Source: Mycolicibacterium porcinum (GTDB lineage: Bacteria; Actinomycetota; Actinomycetes; Mycobacteriales; Mycobacteriaceae). Taken from it: a stretch of DNA of 64,000 nt. Where the stretch lies: positions 44,700 through 108,699 of the forward strand of contig MSTD01000017.1 of the NCBI GenBank assembly GCA_001942045.1, written 5' to 3'. The translations under genes and the position numbers were made by a program. Positions 9,261 to 17,432 of this stretch are shown here, in pieces. Under the pieces are notes generated by a model, which saw only the letters and a program-made list of their open reading frames with translations, searched no databases and was not told the DNA's origin. How positions within the stretch are numbered: the first letter of the stretch is position 1; each line of letters opens with the position of its first letter.

Positions 9261-9289
9261 GGCCCTCTCCAGATTTCCTGGAGAGGGCC
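9261..9289. terminator. Hairpin terminator after the aminotransferase
   Basis: GGCCCTCTCCA (9261-9271) pairs perfectly with TGGAGAGGGCC (9279-9289) around a 7-base loop. It sits between convergent genes ending at 9236 and 9306 and can serve both strands. There is no long T-run, as usual in mycobacteria. Confidence 0.8.
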
Positions 9290-9305
9290 GATTGTCTGTC
9301 ATGAC

Positions 9306-10586
9306 CTAACTGTCACTCCCGGCAGTGGCAGCGGCGCGGTGCTTGCCCGGCTTGGCCTTCAGCGCTTTGGTGACGTTGTCGCCAAGCTTCTTCAGACCGG
9401 ACTTCAGATCTGAGGCCGCCTTGTCCCCGATCTCCTTGACCGTCTTACCGATTCGTTCGGACGGCTTTGCGACCGCGGCCTTGGCACGCGGGGCCGACAG
9501 CGCCTTCGGGCTGTCTGACGCCGGCGCCGTGTCCGCAACACTGTCATCACCCACAGTCTCGTCCGGCGCCGCGCGCAACGCGGAAACCGGTGCGGCATCC
9601 AGGCTCGCCGCTGCCGGTGCATCCGCGGTGACGATCGGCGGCACCGGCACCGGCGTCGGAACCGGGTTGAGCGTGCCACCCAGTGCCTTCACCACGGCGT
9701 CGCGGGCGTTGACCAGGCCCTGGATCGGCCCGGTGATGTTGCCGAGGTTGAGGGGCAGTCGTACCTGGTTGCCGCTCAACAGGCCCGGATAGTGGAACAC
9801 CAGCAGGGCGTTGATGGTCGGTCCGTAGCCGCCGTTGAGGACACCGTCGGCAATCGTGGCCGGCGCGTTGACGATTGCCGAAGCCACACCGATCGGATCG
9901 CCCTCCTTGCCCGCATCGATCACATCCTGGATGGCGGTACCCACCGAGCCCACCCCGCTCATCAATGGCGCGAAGATGCTCTCCGCGGTGAGCAAGATGG
10001 ACACGCCCTTCAACAGTCCGTTGCCCCACAGCGCGATCACCGCTTTCTGGGCATTCGCCAATGGATTCACGATCGAGTCCTTGATCGCCGTTGTCACGGG
10101 CAGGACGTTGGACATCACCCCGAGGAACCCGCCAGGTCCACCGAGCACACCGATGGGCAGATTCAGCAGGGTGTTCAGCGCACCCTCGACATCGAGGTCG
10201 GCCAGGTCCGCTCCGATCGTCTCGAACGCAGCCGGTACCGCGGTCTCGGCATTGGTGGCCGCCTTCTCGATGAACGTCTGCAGCGCCGTGGCGACGGCGG
10301 TCCCGTTCTTGGTCTGGTTCGCGACGATCGTTGCCAACAGCGGGGCCGGGTTCGCGTTGAACACGTTGACCAAGTTCTGGGCATTGGCAGCGGTCCGCTG
10401 GAACACGTTGGTGTACCACGTGATCGGATCAACGGTCGCCGTGAGCGACACCGCGGAATTCGAGACGCTGACTGGATGCAGGTCCCGCACATGGGGAGCG
10501 ACCGGATTGACCGGACTGAGGGCTATCGCCCCCGCGCCGGCGAGCGCAACCCCTGCTGTGAGATAGGAACGAACTGATACTTGCAC
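9306..10586 (-). CDS. Secreted mycobacterial protein of unknown function, paralog 1
   Basis: 426 residues from a GTG at 10586, chosen because the paralog at 14680 starts the same way (V-x-V-x-x-RS) and GGGGAAGG lies upstream. A hydrophobic signal/anchor (YLTAGVALAGAGAIALSP) is followed by Ala/Val-rich helices with DPI/NPAPLL and VNAPATIADGVLNG blocks. A Pro/Ala linker follows, then a Lys-rich amphipathic tail (SGLKKLGDNVTKALKAKPGK). The same layout recurs in paralog 2, so both are probably exported cell-envelope proteins. The family seems specific to mycobacteria; no enzymatic motif is visible. Confidence 0.75.
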   Translation of the reverse strand: MQVSVRSYLTAGVALAGAGAIALSPVNPVAPHVRDLHPVSVSNSAVSLTATVDPITWYTNVFQRTAANAQNLVNVFNANPAPLLATIVANQTKNGTAVATALQTFIEKAATNAETAVPAAFETIGADLADLDVEGALNTLLNLPIGVLGGPGGFLGVMSNVLPVTTAIKDSIVNPLANAQKAVIALWGNGLLKGVSILLTAESIFAPLMSGVGSVGTAIQDVIDAGKEGDPIGVASAIVNAPATIADGVLNGGYGPTINALLVFHYPGLLSGNQVRLPLNLGNITGPIQGLVNARDAVVKALGGTLNPVPTPVPVPPIVTADAPAAASLDAAPVSALRAAPDETVGDDSVADTAPASDSPKALSAPRAKAAVAKPSERIGKTVKEIGDKAASDLKSGLKKLGDNVTKALKAKPGKHRAAATAGSDS

Positions 10587-10608
10587 TTGGCCTTCCCCTT
10601 GGACGCCG

Positions 10609-10652
10609 GTGTGATCTTGGACGTCAGAAAAGCTACTAAGAGGAACCTGAGA
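10609..10652 (-). promoter_or_regulatory. Conserved 5' leader of paralog 1
   Basis: Read on the minus strand: TCTCAG-GTTCC-TCTTAG (10652-10636), 13 bases, then GTCCAAGATCACAC (10622-10609), then the ribosome site and GTG. The same two blocks in the same order precede paralog 2. The 11-bp direct repeat is the kind of site bound by OmpR-family regulators, MprA being a candidate; that assignment is inference. Confidence 0.6.
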
Positions 10653-10820
10653 ACTTCGAGATTTTTCGCAATGTCGCAACGAATCGGCGTGCGGGTCAGG
10701 GCCGCCCGCAATCGGTCCGCCTGATTGTTTCCCCAGGTCATTCACCCCTTTTGGGCGATGCGGACAACCTCGCAGGCATGGGCGACGAATTTAAGATCGC
10801 AACTATCCGGAGGGTTTGAT

Positions 10821-10834
10821 TGAAACCTGTTCTA
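10821..10834. promoter_or_regulatory. KstR-like operator upstream of paralog 1
   Basis: TGAAACCTGTTCTA fits the TNNAACNNGTTNNA pattern known for the TetR-family sterol regulator KstR. It lies 235 bases before paralog 1 and 204 bases before the divergent SMP-30 gene. A second match lies at nearly the same distance from paralog 2. Confidence 0.4.
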
Positions 10835-11037
10835 CCGGTCTGGAAAGTTAGCCATGCGCGCGCTGTTGCATCGCCTACCTGTACCGACGCTCCAGATCGA
10901 GATCCCTGGACAGCGGCGGATTGGTAATGGTTCTCGTAAAGCCGGTCACATCGGCCGGCGAGGACCCCGTGATCCTAATATTGGCTCCGCACATAGCTTT
11001 TCGTCCCACCCTCGCGCCACCCGGCTAACCTGAGACC

Positions 11038-12036
11038 GTGCCGCACAAGCCGCCCATCGATCCGGTCCGTTGGACTCCTCCTCCGGTCGACCCGTTACCC
11101 GAGTTCGGGCCCGCAGAACTGACCGTGGTGCCGATGCCGGGCGAGGGACCAGAGGACGTCGTCGCCGACAAATCCGGACAGCTGTGGACCGGGCTCGTGG
11201 ACGGCCGGATCGTGCGCGTCTCCCCCGATGGCGCCGCTGCCGTCCTCGCCGATACCGGCGGACGCCCACTCGGCCTGCACGTCGCGCATGACGGACGAGT
11301 GCTGATCTGCGACAGCCATCGCGGGTTGCTGGCATTGGATCCGGACAGCGGTGCGCTGTCCACACTCGTCGCGTCGGTAGATGGACGGCCACTGAAGTTC
11401 TGCTCCAACGTGACCGAAACAGCCGACGGAACAATCTATTTCACCGAGTCAACCAGCCGCTTTCGGTTCGAGCACTTCGACGGCGCCATCATGGAAGCCC
11501 GCGGCACCGGTGGGCTTTATCGACTGTCCACCGACGGCACCGTCACCGCACTCGTCGACGGCCTGTACTTCGCCAATGGGGTCACCGTCACCGCCGACGG
11601 ATCGGCGCTGGTGTTCGCCGAAACCCAGGGCCGCCGGTTGTCCAAGTACTGGCTGACCGGACCACAGGCCGGCGCAGTGACATCCCTGGCGGTGAACCTG
11701 TCCGGCATGCCGGACAACATCTCCACCGGGCCGGACGGGCGGATCTGGGTCGCGATGGTGAGCCCGATCATCCCCGCGGCCGAGCGGCTGGCGCCACTGG
11801 CGCCCGCACTGCGCCGGATGCTGTGGCGGCTACCGAAACCCCTGCTGCCGAAAATCAAGTCCCAGGTGTGGGTGGTGGCGTTCGACGCCGATACCGGACG
11901 CGCCGTCAGCGGTATCCAGATGCGACACAAGGACTTCGGTGTCGTCACCGGAGTCGTCGAGGCCGATGGTCGGTTGTGGATGTCGAGCATCGAGTTCCCC
12001 GCGTTGGCCTACACCGACATCGGGAGCACTTACTGA
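11038..12036 (+). CDS. SMP-30/strictosidine synthase-like beta-propeller
   Basis: 332 residues of a six-bladed propeller hydrolase fold, starting at GTG 11038. Repeating strand motifs are visible: DVVADKSGQLWTGLVDGRIV, LHVAHDGRVLICDSHRGLL, NVTETADGTIYFTESTSRF, NGVTVTADGSALVFAETQ and DNISTGPDGRIWVAMV. The family includes gluconolactonases, paraoxonase-like lactonases and strictosidine-synthase-like proteins. No signal peptide is evident. Its stop overlaps the convergent MarR stop by seven bases. It interrupts an otherwise mirror-symmetric paralog/MarR arrangement; substrate unknown. Confidence 0.82.
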   Translation: MPHKPPIDPVRWTPPPVDPLPEFGPAELTVVPMPGEGPEDVVADKSGQLWTGLVDGRIVRVSPDGAAAVLADTGGRPLGLHVAHDGRVLICDSHRGLLALDPDSGALSTLVASVDGRPLKFCSNVTETADGTIYFTESTSRFRFEHFDGAIMEARGTGGLYRLSTDGTVTALVDGLYFANGVTVTADGSALVFAETQGRRLSKYWLTGPQAGAVTSLAVNLSGMPDNISTGPDGRIWVAMVSPIIPAAERLAPLAPALRRMLWRLPKPLLPKIKSQVWVVAFDADTGRAVSGIQMRHKDFGVVTGVVEADGRLWMSSIEFPALAYTDIGSTY

Positions 12037-12503
12037 CGCCGCGGGCGCCTCAGCGCGTCATTGATCCTTCTGGTGCCTGCGCCCATCGCCGTCACCTGGT
12101 CGCGGGTCAGGGGCGCCAGATAGTGCCGCCGGACCAACACGGCGTAGGTTCGCGCCACCGGTGTCAGGTAATCCCGCCCCTGCCTGGTGATCCCGACGAC
12201 GACGCCTCGCCCGTCTTCACGAATACGGAACCGCCGAACCAGACCGCGCTCCTCCAACCGGCGTACCTGCCATGTCACCCGGCTGGGCGCGAGAACCAAG
12301 GCCTCCGCCAGCACACCCATCCGGATCCACCGGTGCGAGCCGTTGTTGAGCAAAATCAACAGATGCACGTCAGGAACCGAGAGATCGTATTGGGCAGTCA
12401 GCGCGGCGTTGATCTCCCGGTAGAGCAGTTCGGCTGATTCCCCGAAGCGCTTCCACGTTAGCCACTCGTCGTGGCTGAGATCGTCAACCTCGAATGCCAG
12501 CAT
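12030..12503 (-). CDS. MarR-family regulator 1
   Basis: Winged-helix regulator, 157 residues from ATG 12503. The recognition region reads VLAPSRVTWQVRRLEERGLVRR and the wing FRIREDGRGVVVGIT. The C-terminal helices (ARTYAVLVRRHYLAPLTRDQ) closely match the regulator at 13657, which has LRTYAAWVRIHYLDPLSRRQ, so the two are paralogs. An upstream frame to 12554 is open but lacks support. It is divergent from the AraC gene across about 110 bases, so it may control itself and that gene. Confidence 0.85.
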   Translation of the reverse strand: MLAFEVDDLSHDEWLTWKRFGESAELLYREINAALTAQYDLSVPDVHLLILLNNGSHRWIRMGVLAEALVLAPSRVTWQVRRLEERGLVRRFRIREDGRGVVVGITRQGRDYLTPVARTYAVLVRRHYLAPLTRDQVTAMGAGTRRINDALRRPRRQ

Positions 12504-12561
12504 TGACCCGGGACCTCTCTCTCGCCCTGACGCACTCGAGATCTCAGCCCACACAGCGAAT

Positions 12562-12603
12562 CCGGTCTATGCAGATTGGGACAGACCGGTCGCGCCCTAC
12601 ACT
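12562..12603 (+). promoter_or_regulatory. Candidate leaderless promoter and inverted repeat for the AraC gene
   Basis: TTGGGA (12576-12581) and TACACT (12598-12603), 16 bases apart, resemble SigA boxes. The ATG at 12612 is eight bases after the -10, which would give a leaderless or near-leaderless message. CCGGTCT (12562-12568) and AGACCGG (12583-12589) form an inverted repeat overlapping the -35, a possible MarR or AraC operator. Confidence 0.4.
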
Positions 12604-12611
12604 GCTGGTCC

Positions 12612-13547
12612 ATGGACGTGCCGGCGGTCCGAACCCGGATCACGCAACTCGAGGATCTGAGCGACGCGGTCGCCGACGCCGGCCTCAGCGCGTTCCAGAT
12701 GTCCCCCGAAGCGCCCAGTGGAAGCCTGGTACATGCCGCGCACGACGGCATCGCGTTCAGTACGGGCCGCTTCGACAGCCGGGTACAGATCCGTGGGCCG
12801 CTGTCCGAGAACGCACTGTCGATCGCCGTCGGCCTGCAGATCCCGCCGCGCAACCGCCTGCTCCTGCGAGAGATCGACTCGGGCGTCGTCACGGTTTTTC
12901 GCCCCGGTGACGAACAAGAAGCGTTTCACGACGTGAACTCCCTCTACGCCGTGGTTTCCCTCACTGAGGAAATGGTGGAACGCGAGGCAGAACGCCACGG
13001 AATGAGACTTTCCCTCAAGGCTTTTCGGCACACGGCCATCCACCCTCAGCCGATGGCCCGGCCGCATCTAACCGCGATCTCGTCGTTTCTGACCCGCCTC
13101 CATCAGGACGGCAGCCAGACCCAACTTCGCTCCGGCACATTCTCCGACATCGTTACGGCGTTCATCGGCCATTTCACCCAGACACCCGCCACTCTGCCGG
13201 TTCGCCAGCTCCGGCGCCGGCAGCGGATCGTCGAGTTCACCCGGATGCACATCGACCAGAATCTCGATGGCCGCCTGGACGTCGAACGGCTCGCTCAGCT
13301 GGCAGGCGTGTCCCGGCGGACCCTCGCCCGCGCGTTCCACGAGACGATCGGCGAGTCACCGCAGTCGTACATCGCCCGGATGCGCCTGCACCGCATCCGG
13401 TCCGACTTGCTGGCGGGCAACCTTCCGGGGATCACGATCGCTGACGTATCCAACCGGTGGGGTGTCAGCGAACTGGGCCGCATGTCGGCCCGGTACCGCG
13501 GCTGGTTCGGCGAACTGCCGTCGCAGACACTGCGGCGGAGTAGATGA
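12612..13547 (+). CDS. AraC-family regulator
   Basis: 311 residues from ATG 12612. The N-terminal two thirds are a sensor domain with weak family signal (IPPRNRLLLREIDSGVVTVFRPGDE). The C-terminal AraC domain has both HTHs: RLDVERLAQLAGVSRRTLAR and ITIADVSNRWGVSELGRMSA. The terminal stretch (YRGWFGELPSQTLRR) matches the family's usual end. It sits between two paralogous MarR genes and likely acts on the neighbouring secreted-protein genes; ligand and targets are not visible. Confidence 0.88.
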   Translation: MDVPAVRTRITQLEDLSDAVADAGLSAFQMSPEAPSGSLVHAAHDGIAFSTGRFDSRVQIRGPLSENALSIAVGLQIPPRNRLLLREIDSGVVTVFRPGDEQEAFHDVNSLYAVVSLTEEMVEREAERHGMRLSLKAFRHTAIHPQPMARPHLTAISSFLTRLHQDGSQTQLRSGTFSDIVTAFIGHFTQTPATLPVRQLRRRQRIVEFTRMHIDQNLDGRLDVERLAQLAGVSRRTLARAFHETIGESPQSYIARMRLHRIRSDLLAGNLPGITIADVSNRWGVSELGRMSARYRGWFGELPSQTLRRSR

Positions 13548-13656
13548 GCAAACCGTTGAGTTGAGCGATTCACGCGACGAAGGACGAGCAGACGCCTTAT
13601 GGTGTGAGGCCTCAAGATCAATACATCAGCCAGGAGTTGCTGCATCTTGTCGGGAG

Positions 13657-14199
13657 ATGTCTGTGGCGAGCGTTGAAAAGGCAGGCCATGAGGCCCGCAA
13701 TCGGTTGGGGCGCAAAGAGTCTGGGGCAGCGTGGGCAGATGCCGACGATCTCGAGATCCTGAGTTGGCATGACTATCTGGACACCGCGATCCGCGCGTAC
13801 CACGCGCTCAACCGGGCGTTGCACACCGCTCACGCCCTGTCGTTGCTGGACGTCATACTGCTCGATTTCCTGATGAAGTCCCCCGACGGCACGGCGCGCA
13901 TGGGTGATCTGGCTCAGGCTGTGGTGTTGATGCCGGGCCGGGTGACCCAACAGGTCCGTCGTCTGGAAGCGCAAGGGTTGCTTCGTCGCACCACCAACGA
14001 CCGCGACCGGCGCAGCGTACTCGCCCAGATCACTCCCGCCGGCCGGTCTCGAATGCGCCTCGCGCTGCGCACGTACGCGGCGTGGGTTCGGATCCACTAT
14101 CTCGATCCGCTGTCCCGCCGGCAGTTGACCGCTATCGGCGACAGCTGCCGACGGATCAGCACCGGACTCAAGGAATTGGGTATGCCGGGAGGCAAGTAA
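13657..14199 (+). CDS. MarR-family regulator 2
   Basis: 180 residues from ATG 13657 (MSVASVEK); a GTG two codons later is possible. The winged helix reads GDLAQAVVLMPGRVTQQVRR with wing TTNDRDRRSVLAQIT. It is paralogous to the MarR gene at 12030 across the HTH and the C-terminal dimer helices. It lies 109 bases after the AraC gene on the same strand and 480 bases before paralog 2, mirroring the MarR 1/paralog 1 arm. Confidence 0.86.
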   Translation: MSVASVEKAGHEARNRLGRKESGAAWADADDLEILSWHDYLDTAIRAYHALNRALHTAHALSLLDVILLDFLMKSPDGTARMGDLAQAVVLMPGRVTQQVRRLEAQGLLRRTTNDRDRRSVLAQITPAGRSRMRLALRTYAAWVRIHYLDPLSRRQLTAIGDSCRRISTGLKELGMPGGK

Positions 14200-14439
14200 C
14201 CGAACGCGACGCGACCACCTGCATTTATTCGCCGGCACCCCGGCTCGCCAGCTAGCGACGGTCGAACATGCCCGAGGAAGGTTCGAACCACGGTTGCCAC
14301 TTGCACGAGCACGACCCCCAGCTAACGGTGCCCAAAAACGATCACGACTCACCTCGGCGTGAATGCAGTCAACCTCCATGGTGGGATATCTCCAGGTAAA
14401 CGGCCCTTGATCGGACCGGTGGCAACTTTCAACGCTCGA

Positions 14440-14453
14440 TAGAACGAGTTCTA
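14440..14453. promoter_or_regulatory. KstR-like operator upstream of paralog 2
   Basis: TAGAACGAGTTCTA is symmetric apart from its two central bases and matches TNNAACNNGTTNNA, the pattern known for KstR. It lies 227 bases before the GTG of paralog 2. KstR control is inferred. Confidence 0.5.
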
Positions 14454-14616
14454 GAACACGGCACAGTAGTTGCGTTCTTAAATATCGGCCGAACGGTTTC
14501 TCATTGCTGACGCTCGCGTAGATCTGCGCTGATCAGCGGGATCAGCGCACACAGAGGCTTGCCGCGCGTTGCCACTTGGCGACGGGTTGGAAATTAGCCA
14601 TGAATTCATGCGCTTT

Positions 14617-14660
14617 CATCAGGTTCCTCTCAGGTACGTTCTGCGTGTCCAAGATCACAC
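14617..14660 (+). promoter_or_regulatory. Conserved 5' leader of paralog 2
   Basis: CATCAG-GTTCC-TCTCAG (14617-14633) is followed after 12 bases by TGTCCAAGATCACAC (14646-14660), then GAAGGAGGT and the GTG at 14680. It matches the paralog 1 leader block for block, although the two genes are divergent in orientation and about 4 kb apart. Confidence 0.6.
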
Positions 14661-14679
14661 CTTCGAAGGAGGTGGCCCC

Positions 14680-15924
14680 GTGCATGTAACTACTCGGTCC
14701 TGTCTGGCGACCGGCGTCGCACTCGTCGGCGCCGGCGCCATAGCGGTATCGCCGCTAGCCCCTGTTTCGCCGGCAGTGCCGGAAATGTTCACCCCGACAA
14801 CGCAATCCACCGCGGTCGACCTCACCGCCGCGGCCAATCCGCTCGCGGCATGGTCCGCAGTCCTCACGGCGGCTTTCGGCAACACGGCACGGATCGGCGG
14901 CGCTCTCGTCAGTGACCCGGCGCCCATCCTCCGCCAGGTGATCACCAACGACATCGGTTACGCCACGCTTGTGGGGACCGCGCTGACAGGCGCCGTGTCA
15001 GGACTGGCCACCGGTCTCACCACCGCGCTTCCTGCGGCGTTGCAGACGGTGATCGATGACATCAACACGGGTGACTACCAGCAGGCCGGGCTTGATGCCA
15101 TGAACATCATCTATTCGGTTGTCCCAGCCGCGTTCGCGCTGTTGGGTCTGGCGACCATCACGCCGACAATCACCCAGAACCTCGCCAATGCCACCCAAGC
15201 CGCGGTGGGCGGCGTGGTGGGAGGGTTCGTTCCGCTCCTCGGCACTATCCAGGGCACACTCGCCGCGGCCGGGGTCACCGCCCAGTCTGTGGCCGACTCC
15301 TTGGCGGCCGGCGATATCGCGGACGCTGTCCTACACCTCGTGAACACACCGGCGACATTGACCGGCGCCGTGCTCAACGGCTACACCTACGAGTTCTACG
15401 GGTCACCGACGACGTCCTGGGGCCTGCTCTCTTACGAACCGGGCAAGGCCGGCAGCATTCCCGCGTTCCTGGTCAACCTCCCGCGCGCGGTCAGGGACGC
15501 GATCAAGCCCGCCGCCACCCCGGCCGCGGCGTCCGGTTCGGCTGTGACGCTCGACGTCGCCGCCGAACCGGTGGCCGAAAAGGCATCGGCGCCAGCGGAA
15601 CTCACAGACGCCGAGGAGACTCCCGTCACCGACGAGGCGCCGGCCCCGGCTACGCGCCAACTCGTGCGCAGCGGGCCCATCGGAACGCCGGGCGAAGCCG
15701 CCGCCACCGGCACTCCGCCCGGTACCGCGCAGGCCCAGGAGGCGGTCAGGAAGGTTGCCACCTCGGTATCCGACACGGTGGACTCCGCTGTCTCGAAGCT
15801 CAAGAAGGGTTTCAAGAACGGCTTCACGAAGCCTGCCAAGACGGGCAAGCACGCCAAGACCGCGAAGGCCGAAAAGTCTGACAACTCGTCCAACAGTGCG
15901 GGGGGTGGAGGTAGCGCCAGCTGA
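14680..15924 (+). CDS. Secreted mycobacterial protein of unknown function, paralog 2
   Basis: 414 residues from GTG 14680, seven bases after a near-perfect AGGAGGT ribosome site; an open frame to 14569 is not used. The N-terminus (RSCLATGVALVGAGAIAVSP) is a signal/anchor like that of paralog 1. Shared blocks include DPAPILRQVITN and VNTPATLTGAVLNGY. A Pro/Ala/Glu-rich linker precedes a basic tail (AVSKLKKGFKNGFTKPAKTG) ending in Ser/Gly. The protein is probably exported, with the tail at or near the envelope. No known domain is recognised. Confidence 0.75.
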   Translation: MHVTTRSCLATGVALVGAGAIAVSPLAPVSPAVPEMFTPTTQSTAVDLTAAANPLAAWSAVLTAAFGNTARIGGALVSDPAPILRQVITNDIGYATLVGTALTGAVSGLATGLTTALPAALQTVIDDINTGDYQQAGLDAMNIIYSVVPAAFALLGLATITPTITQNLANATQAAVGGVVGGFVPLLGTIQGTLAAAGVTAQSVADSLAAGDIADAVLHLVNTPATLTGAVLNGYTYEFYGSPTTSWGLLSYEPGKAGSIPAFLVNLPRAVRDAIKPAATPAAASGSAVTLDVAAEPVAEKASAPAELTDAEETPVTDEAPAPATRQLVRSGPIGTPGEAAATGTPPGTAQAQEAVRKVATSVSDTVDSAVSKLKKGFKNGFTKPAKTGKHAKTAKAEKSDNSSNSAGGGGSAS

Positions 15925-15936
15925 TCCTTCACCTCC

Positions 15937-15968
15937 GGTCGGCCCCCTTTCCTCCAAGGGGGCCGACC
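15937..15968 (+). terminator. Hairpin terminator after paralog 2
   Basis: GGTCGGCCCCCTT (15937-15949) pairs with AAGGGGGCCGACC (15956-15968), a perfect 13-bp stem with a 6-base loop, 12 bases after the stop codon. Confidence 0.85.
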
Positions 15969-16033
15969 CATGTGTTCGGCCAGACCGTTGACAGCTGGTT
16001 TATCGTTTGTGCAGGGGGACGGCTCCTTCGGTG

Positions 16034-16048
16034 GTGTGATCTTGGACA
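16034..16048 (-). promoter_or_regulatory. Third, inverted copy of the paralog leader element
   Basis: On the minus strand this reads TGTCCAAGATCACAC followed by CACCGAAGGAGCC, closely matching the paralog 2 leader and its ribosome site. No open frame follows: a CTG in the start position is followed by three codons and TAA. A shorter piece, CCAAGATCACA, lies at 16117-16127. It may be a decayed third paralog or a stand-alone element. Confidence 0.45.
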
Positions 16049-16130
16049 ATCGCGCTTAACGGCTTGGTTCCGTCCCCCGCCCCATGCCTTGAACAAAGAT
16101 CCAGGCTCCCCCGCGCCCAAGATCACATTT

Positions 16131-16157
16131 GTCACAGAAACCACACGAGTCACAGCG
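16131..16157 (+). promoter_or_regulatory. MtrA-like direct repeat upstream of dacB
   Basis: GTCACAGAA (16131-16139) and GTCACAGCG (16149-16157) are 9-bp direct repeats with a 9-bp gap, 46 bases before the start codon. GTCACAGCG-like repeats are described for the essential cell-cycle regulator MtrA at cell-wall genes such as ripA. The assignment is by motif only. Confidence 0.5.
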
Positions 16158-16202
16158 TGGCTACGCGGAATCGCGTCGTCGCTCGCCTAATCTGCGCAGA
16201 CG

Positions 16203-17432
16203 ATGGCTACCCAGCGAAGGCTCCCGACACGTGCGCTGAAGCGCGGATTTTCGGCACTCGCGGCCCTGGCGATGCTGGCCGGGCCGACCGTCCTGTGCGT
16301 GCCCACGGCCGCCGCCGACCCGGCGCCAGAGTGCCCCTACAAGGTGACGACACCTCCGGCCGTGGACGCCTCCGAGGTACCCAAGCCCGGCGACGTGGCT
16401 CCCGGACCGCTGCCGGTGCCGGCGAAGACGATTGGTGGCGAGGCACTCTCGGGTTGCGGAGTGATCACGGCAGCGAACACCCCGCCGCTGCCCAACGACG
16501 TCTCGGCCGAGGCCTGGCTGGTGGCCGACCTGGACAGTGGCGACATCATCGCTGCCAAGGATCCGCACGGGCGCCACCGTCCGGCCAGCATCATCAAGGT
16601 TCTGGTGGCCACGGCCGCCCTCAATGAACTCAACCTCAACAAGCTGGTGGCGGGCACCCAGGAGGACGCCAACTCCGAGGGCACCCGGGTCGGCGTCGGC
16701 CCCGGCGGCCAGTACACGATCAACGATCTGCTGCACGGTCTGTTGATGCACTCCGGAAACGACGCCGCGAATGCACTGGCGGTTCAACTCGGCGGCATGG
16801 ATCCCGCGCTGCAGAAGCTGAACATCCTGGCCGGCAAGCTCGGTGGCCGTGACACCCGCGCCGCGACCCCCTCTGGCCTGGACGGCCCGGGCATGAGCAC
16901 CTCCGCGTACGACATCGGGCTGTTCTACCGATACGCCTGGCAGAACCCGGTATTCGCCGACATCGTGGCCACCCAGACTTACGACTTCCCCGGGCGCGAC
17001 GGCAACCCGTCCTACCCGGTCGAGAACGACAACAAGCTGCTCTACAACTATCCGGGCGCGATGGGCGGCAAGACCGGTTACACCGACGACGCGGGCCAGA
17101 CCTTCGTCGGTGCCGCCAACCGCGACGGCCGGCGCCTGGTGGCCGTCTTGATGAAGGGCACCCGAGTGCCGATCGCGCCGTGGGAACAGGCGGCACATCT
17201 GCTGGACTACGGGTTCGCCACCCCGCCGGGAACGAAGGTCGGCACCCTGGTCGACCCGGATCCTTCCCTGATCACACCGAAGGCCGACGAGCCGACGGCA
17301 GCCCAGGCGGCTTCGGTTCTGCCGCCGGCGGATTCACTGCCGGTGCGGGTGGGCGTCGCCATCGTCGGCGCGGTGATCGTGTTCCTGTTGATCATGGGTG
17401 CGCGTTCGCTGAATCGTCGTCCCGCTCGCTGA
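16203..17432 (+). CDS. dacB: D-alanyl-D-alanine carboxypeptidase (DacB1-like)
   Basis: Penicillin-binding protein 5-type D,D-carboxypeptidase that trims the terminal D-Ala of peptidoglycan stems. 409 residues with an N-terminal signal ([21 protein letters not shown]). The catalytic triad of motifs is complete: S129-I-I-K, S184-G-N and K290-T-G. A C-terminal helix ([18 protein letters not shown]) anchors it in the membrane. The ATG at 16203 follows a region with MtrA-like repeats, consistent with cell-cycle control. By gene order it corresponds to M. tuberculosis Rv3330. Confidence 0.93.
   Translation: MATQRRLPTRALKRGFSALAALAMLAGPTVLCVPTAAADPAPECPYKVTTPPAVDASEVPKPGDVAPGPLPVPAKTIGGEALSGCGVITAANTPPLPNDVSAEAWLVADLDSGDIIAAKDPHGRHRPASIIKVLVATAALNELNLNKLVAGTQEDANSEGTRVGVGPGGQYTINDLLHGLLMHSGNDAANALAVQLGGMDPALQKLNILAGKLGGRDTRAATPSGLDGPGMSTSAYDIGLFYRYAWQNPVFADIVATQTYDFPGRDGNPSYPVENDNKLLYNYPGAMGGKTGYTDDAGQTFVGAANRDGRRLVAVLMKGTRVPIAPWEQAAHLLDYGFATPPGTKVGTLVDPDPSLITPKADEPTAAQAASVLPPADSLPVRVGVAIVGAVIVFLLIMGARSLNRRPAR

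Larger units (their letters stand above)
10587..11037. other. Intergenic region between paralog 1 and SMP-30 gene
   Basis: About 450 bases between divergent genes. It contains the paralog 1 leader (10609-10652) and a KstR-like site (10821-10834). I see no gene in the remainder. Confidence 0.6.
14200..14679. other. Intergenic region upstream of paralog 2
   Basis: 480 bases without a convincing gene. It holds the KstR-like site (14440-14453) and the conserved leader (14617-14660). GTTGCCACTTG occurs twice (near 14292 and 14570), a possible duplicated operator. Confidence 0.6.

Noticed and set aside
10838..14605. Similar strings TGGAAAGTTAGCCATG (10840) and TGGAAATTAGCCATG (14587)
   Set aside because: They differ by an indel and lie in opposite orientation relative to the paralogs and at different distances; probably chance, so not called as an element.
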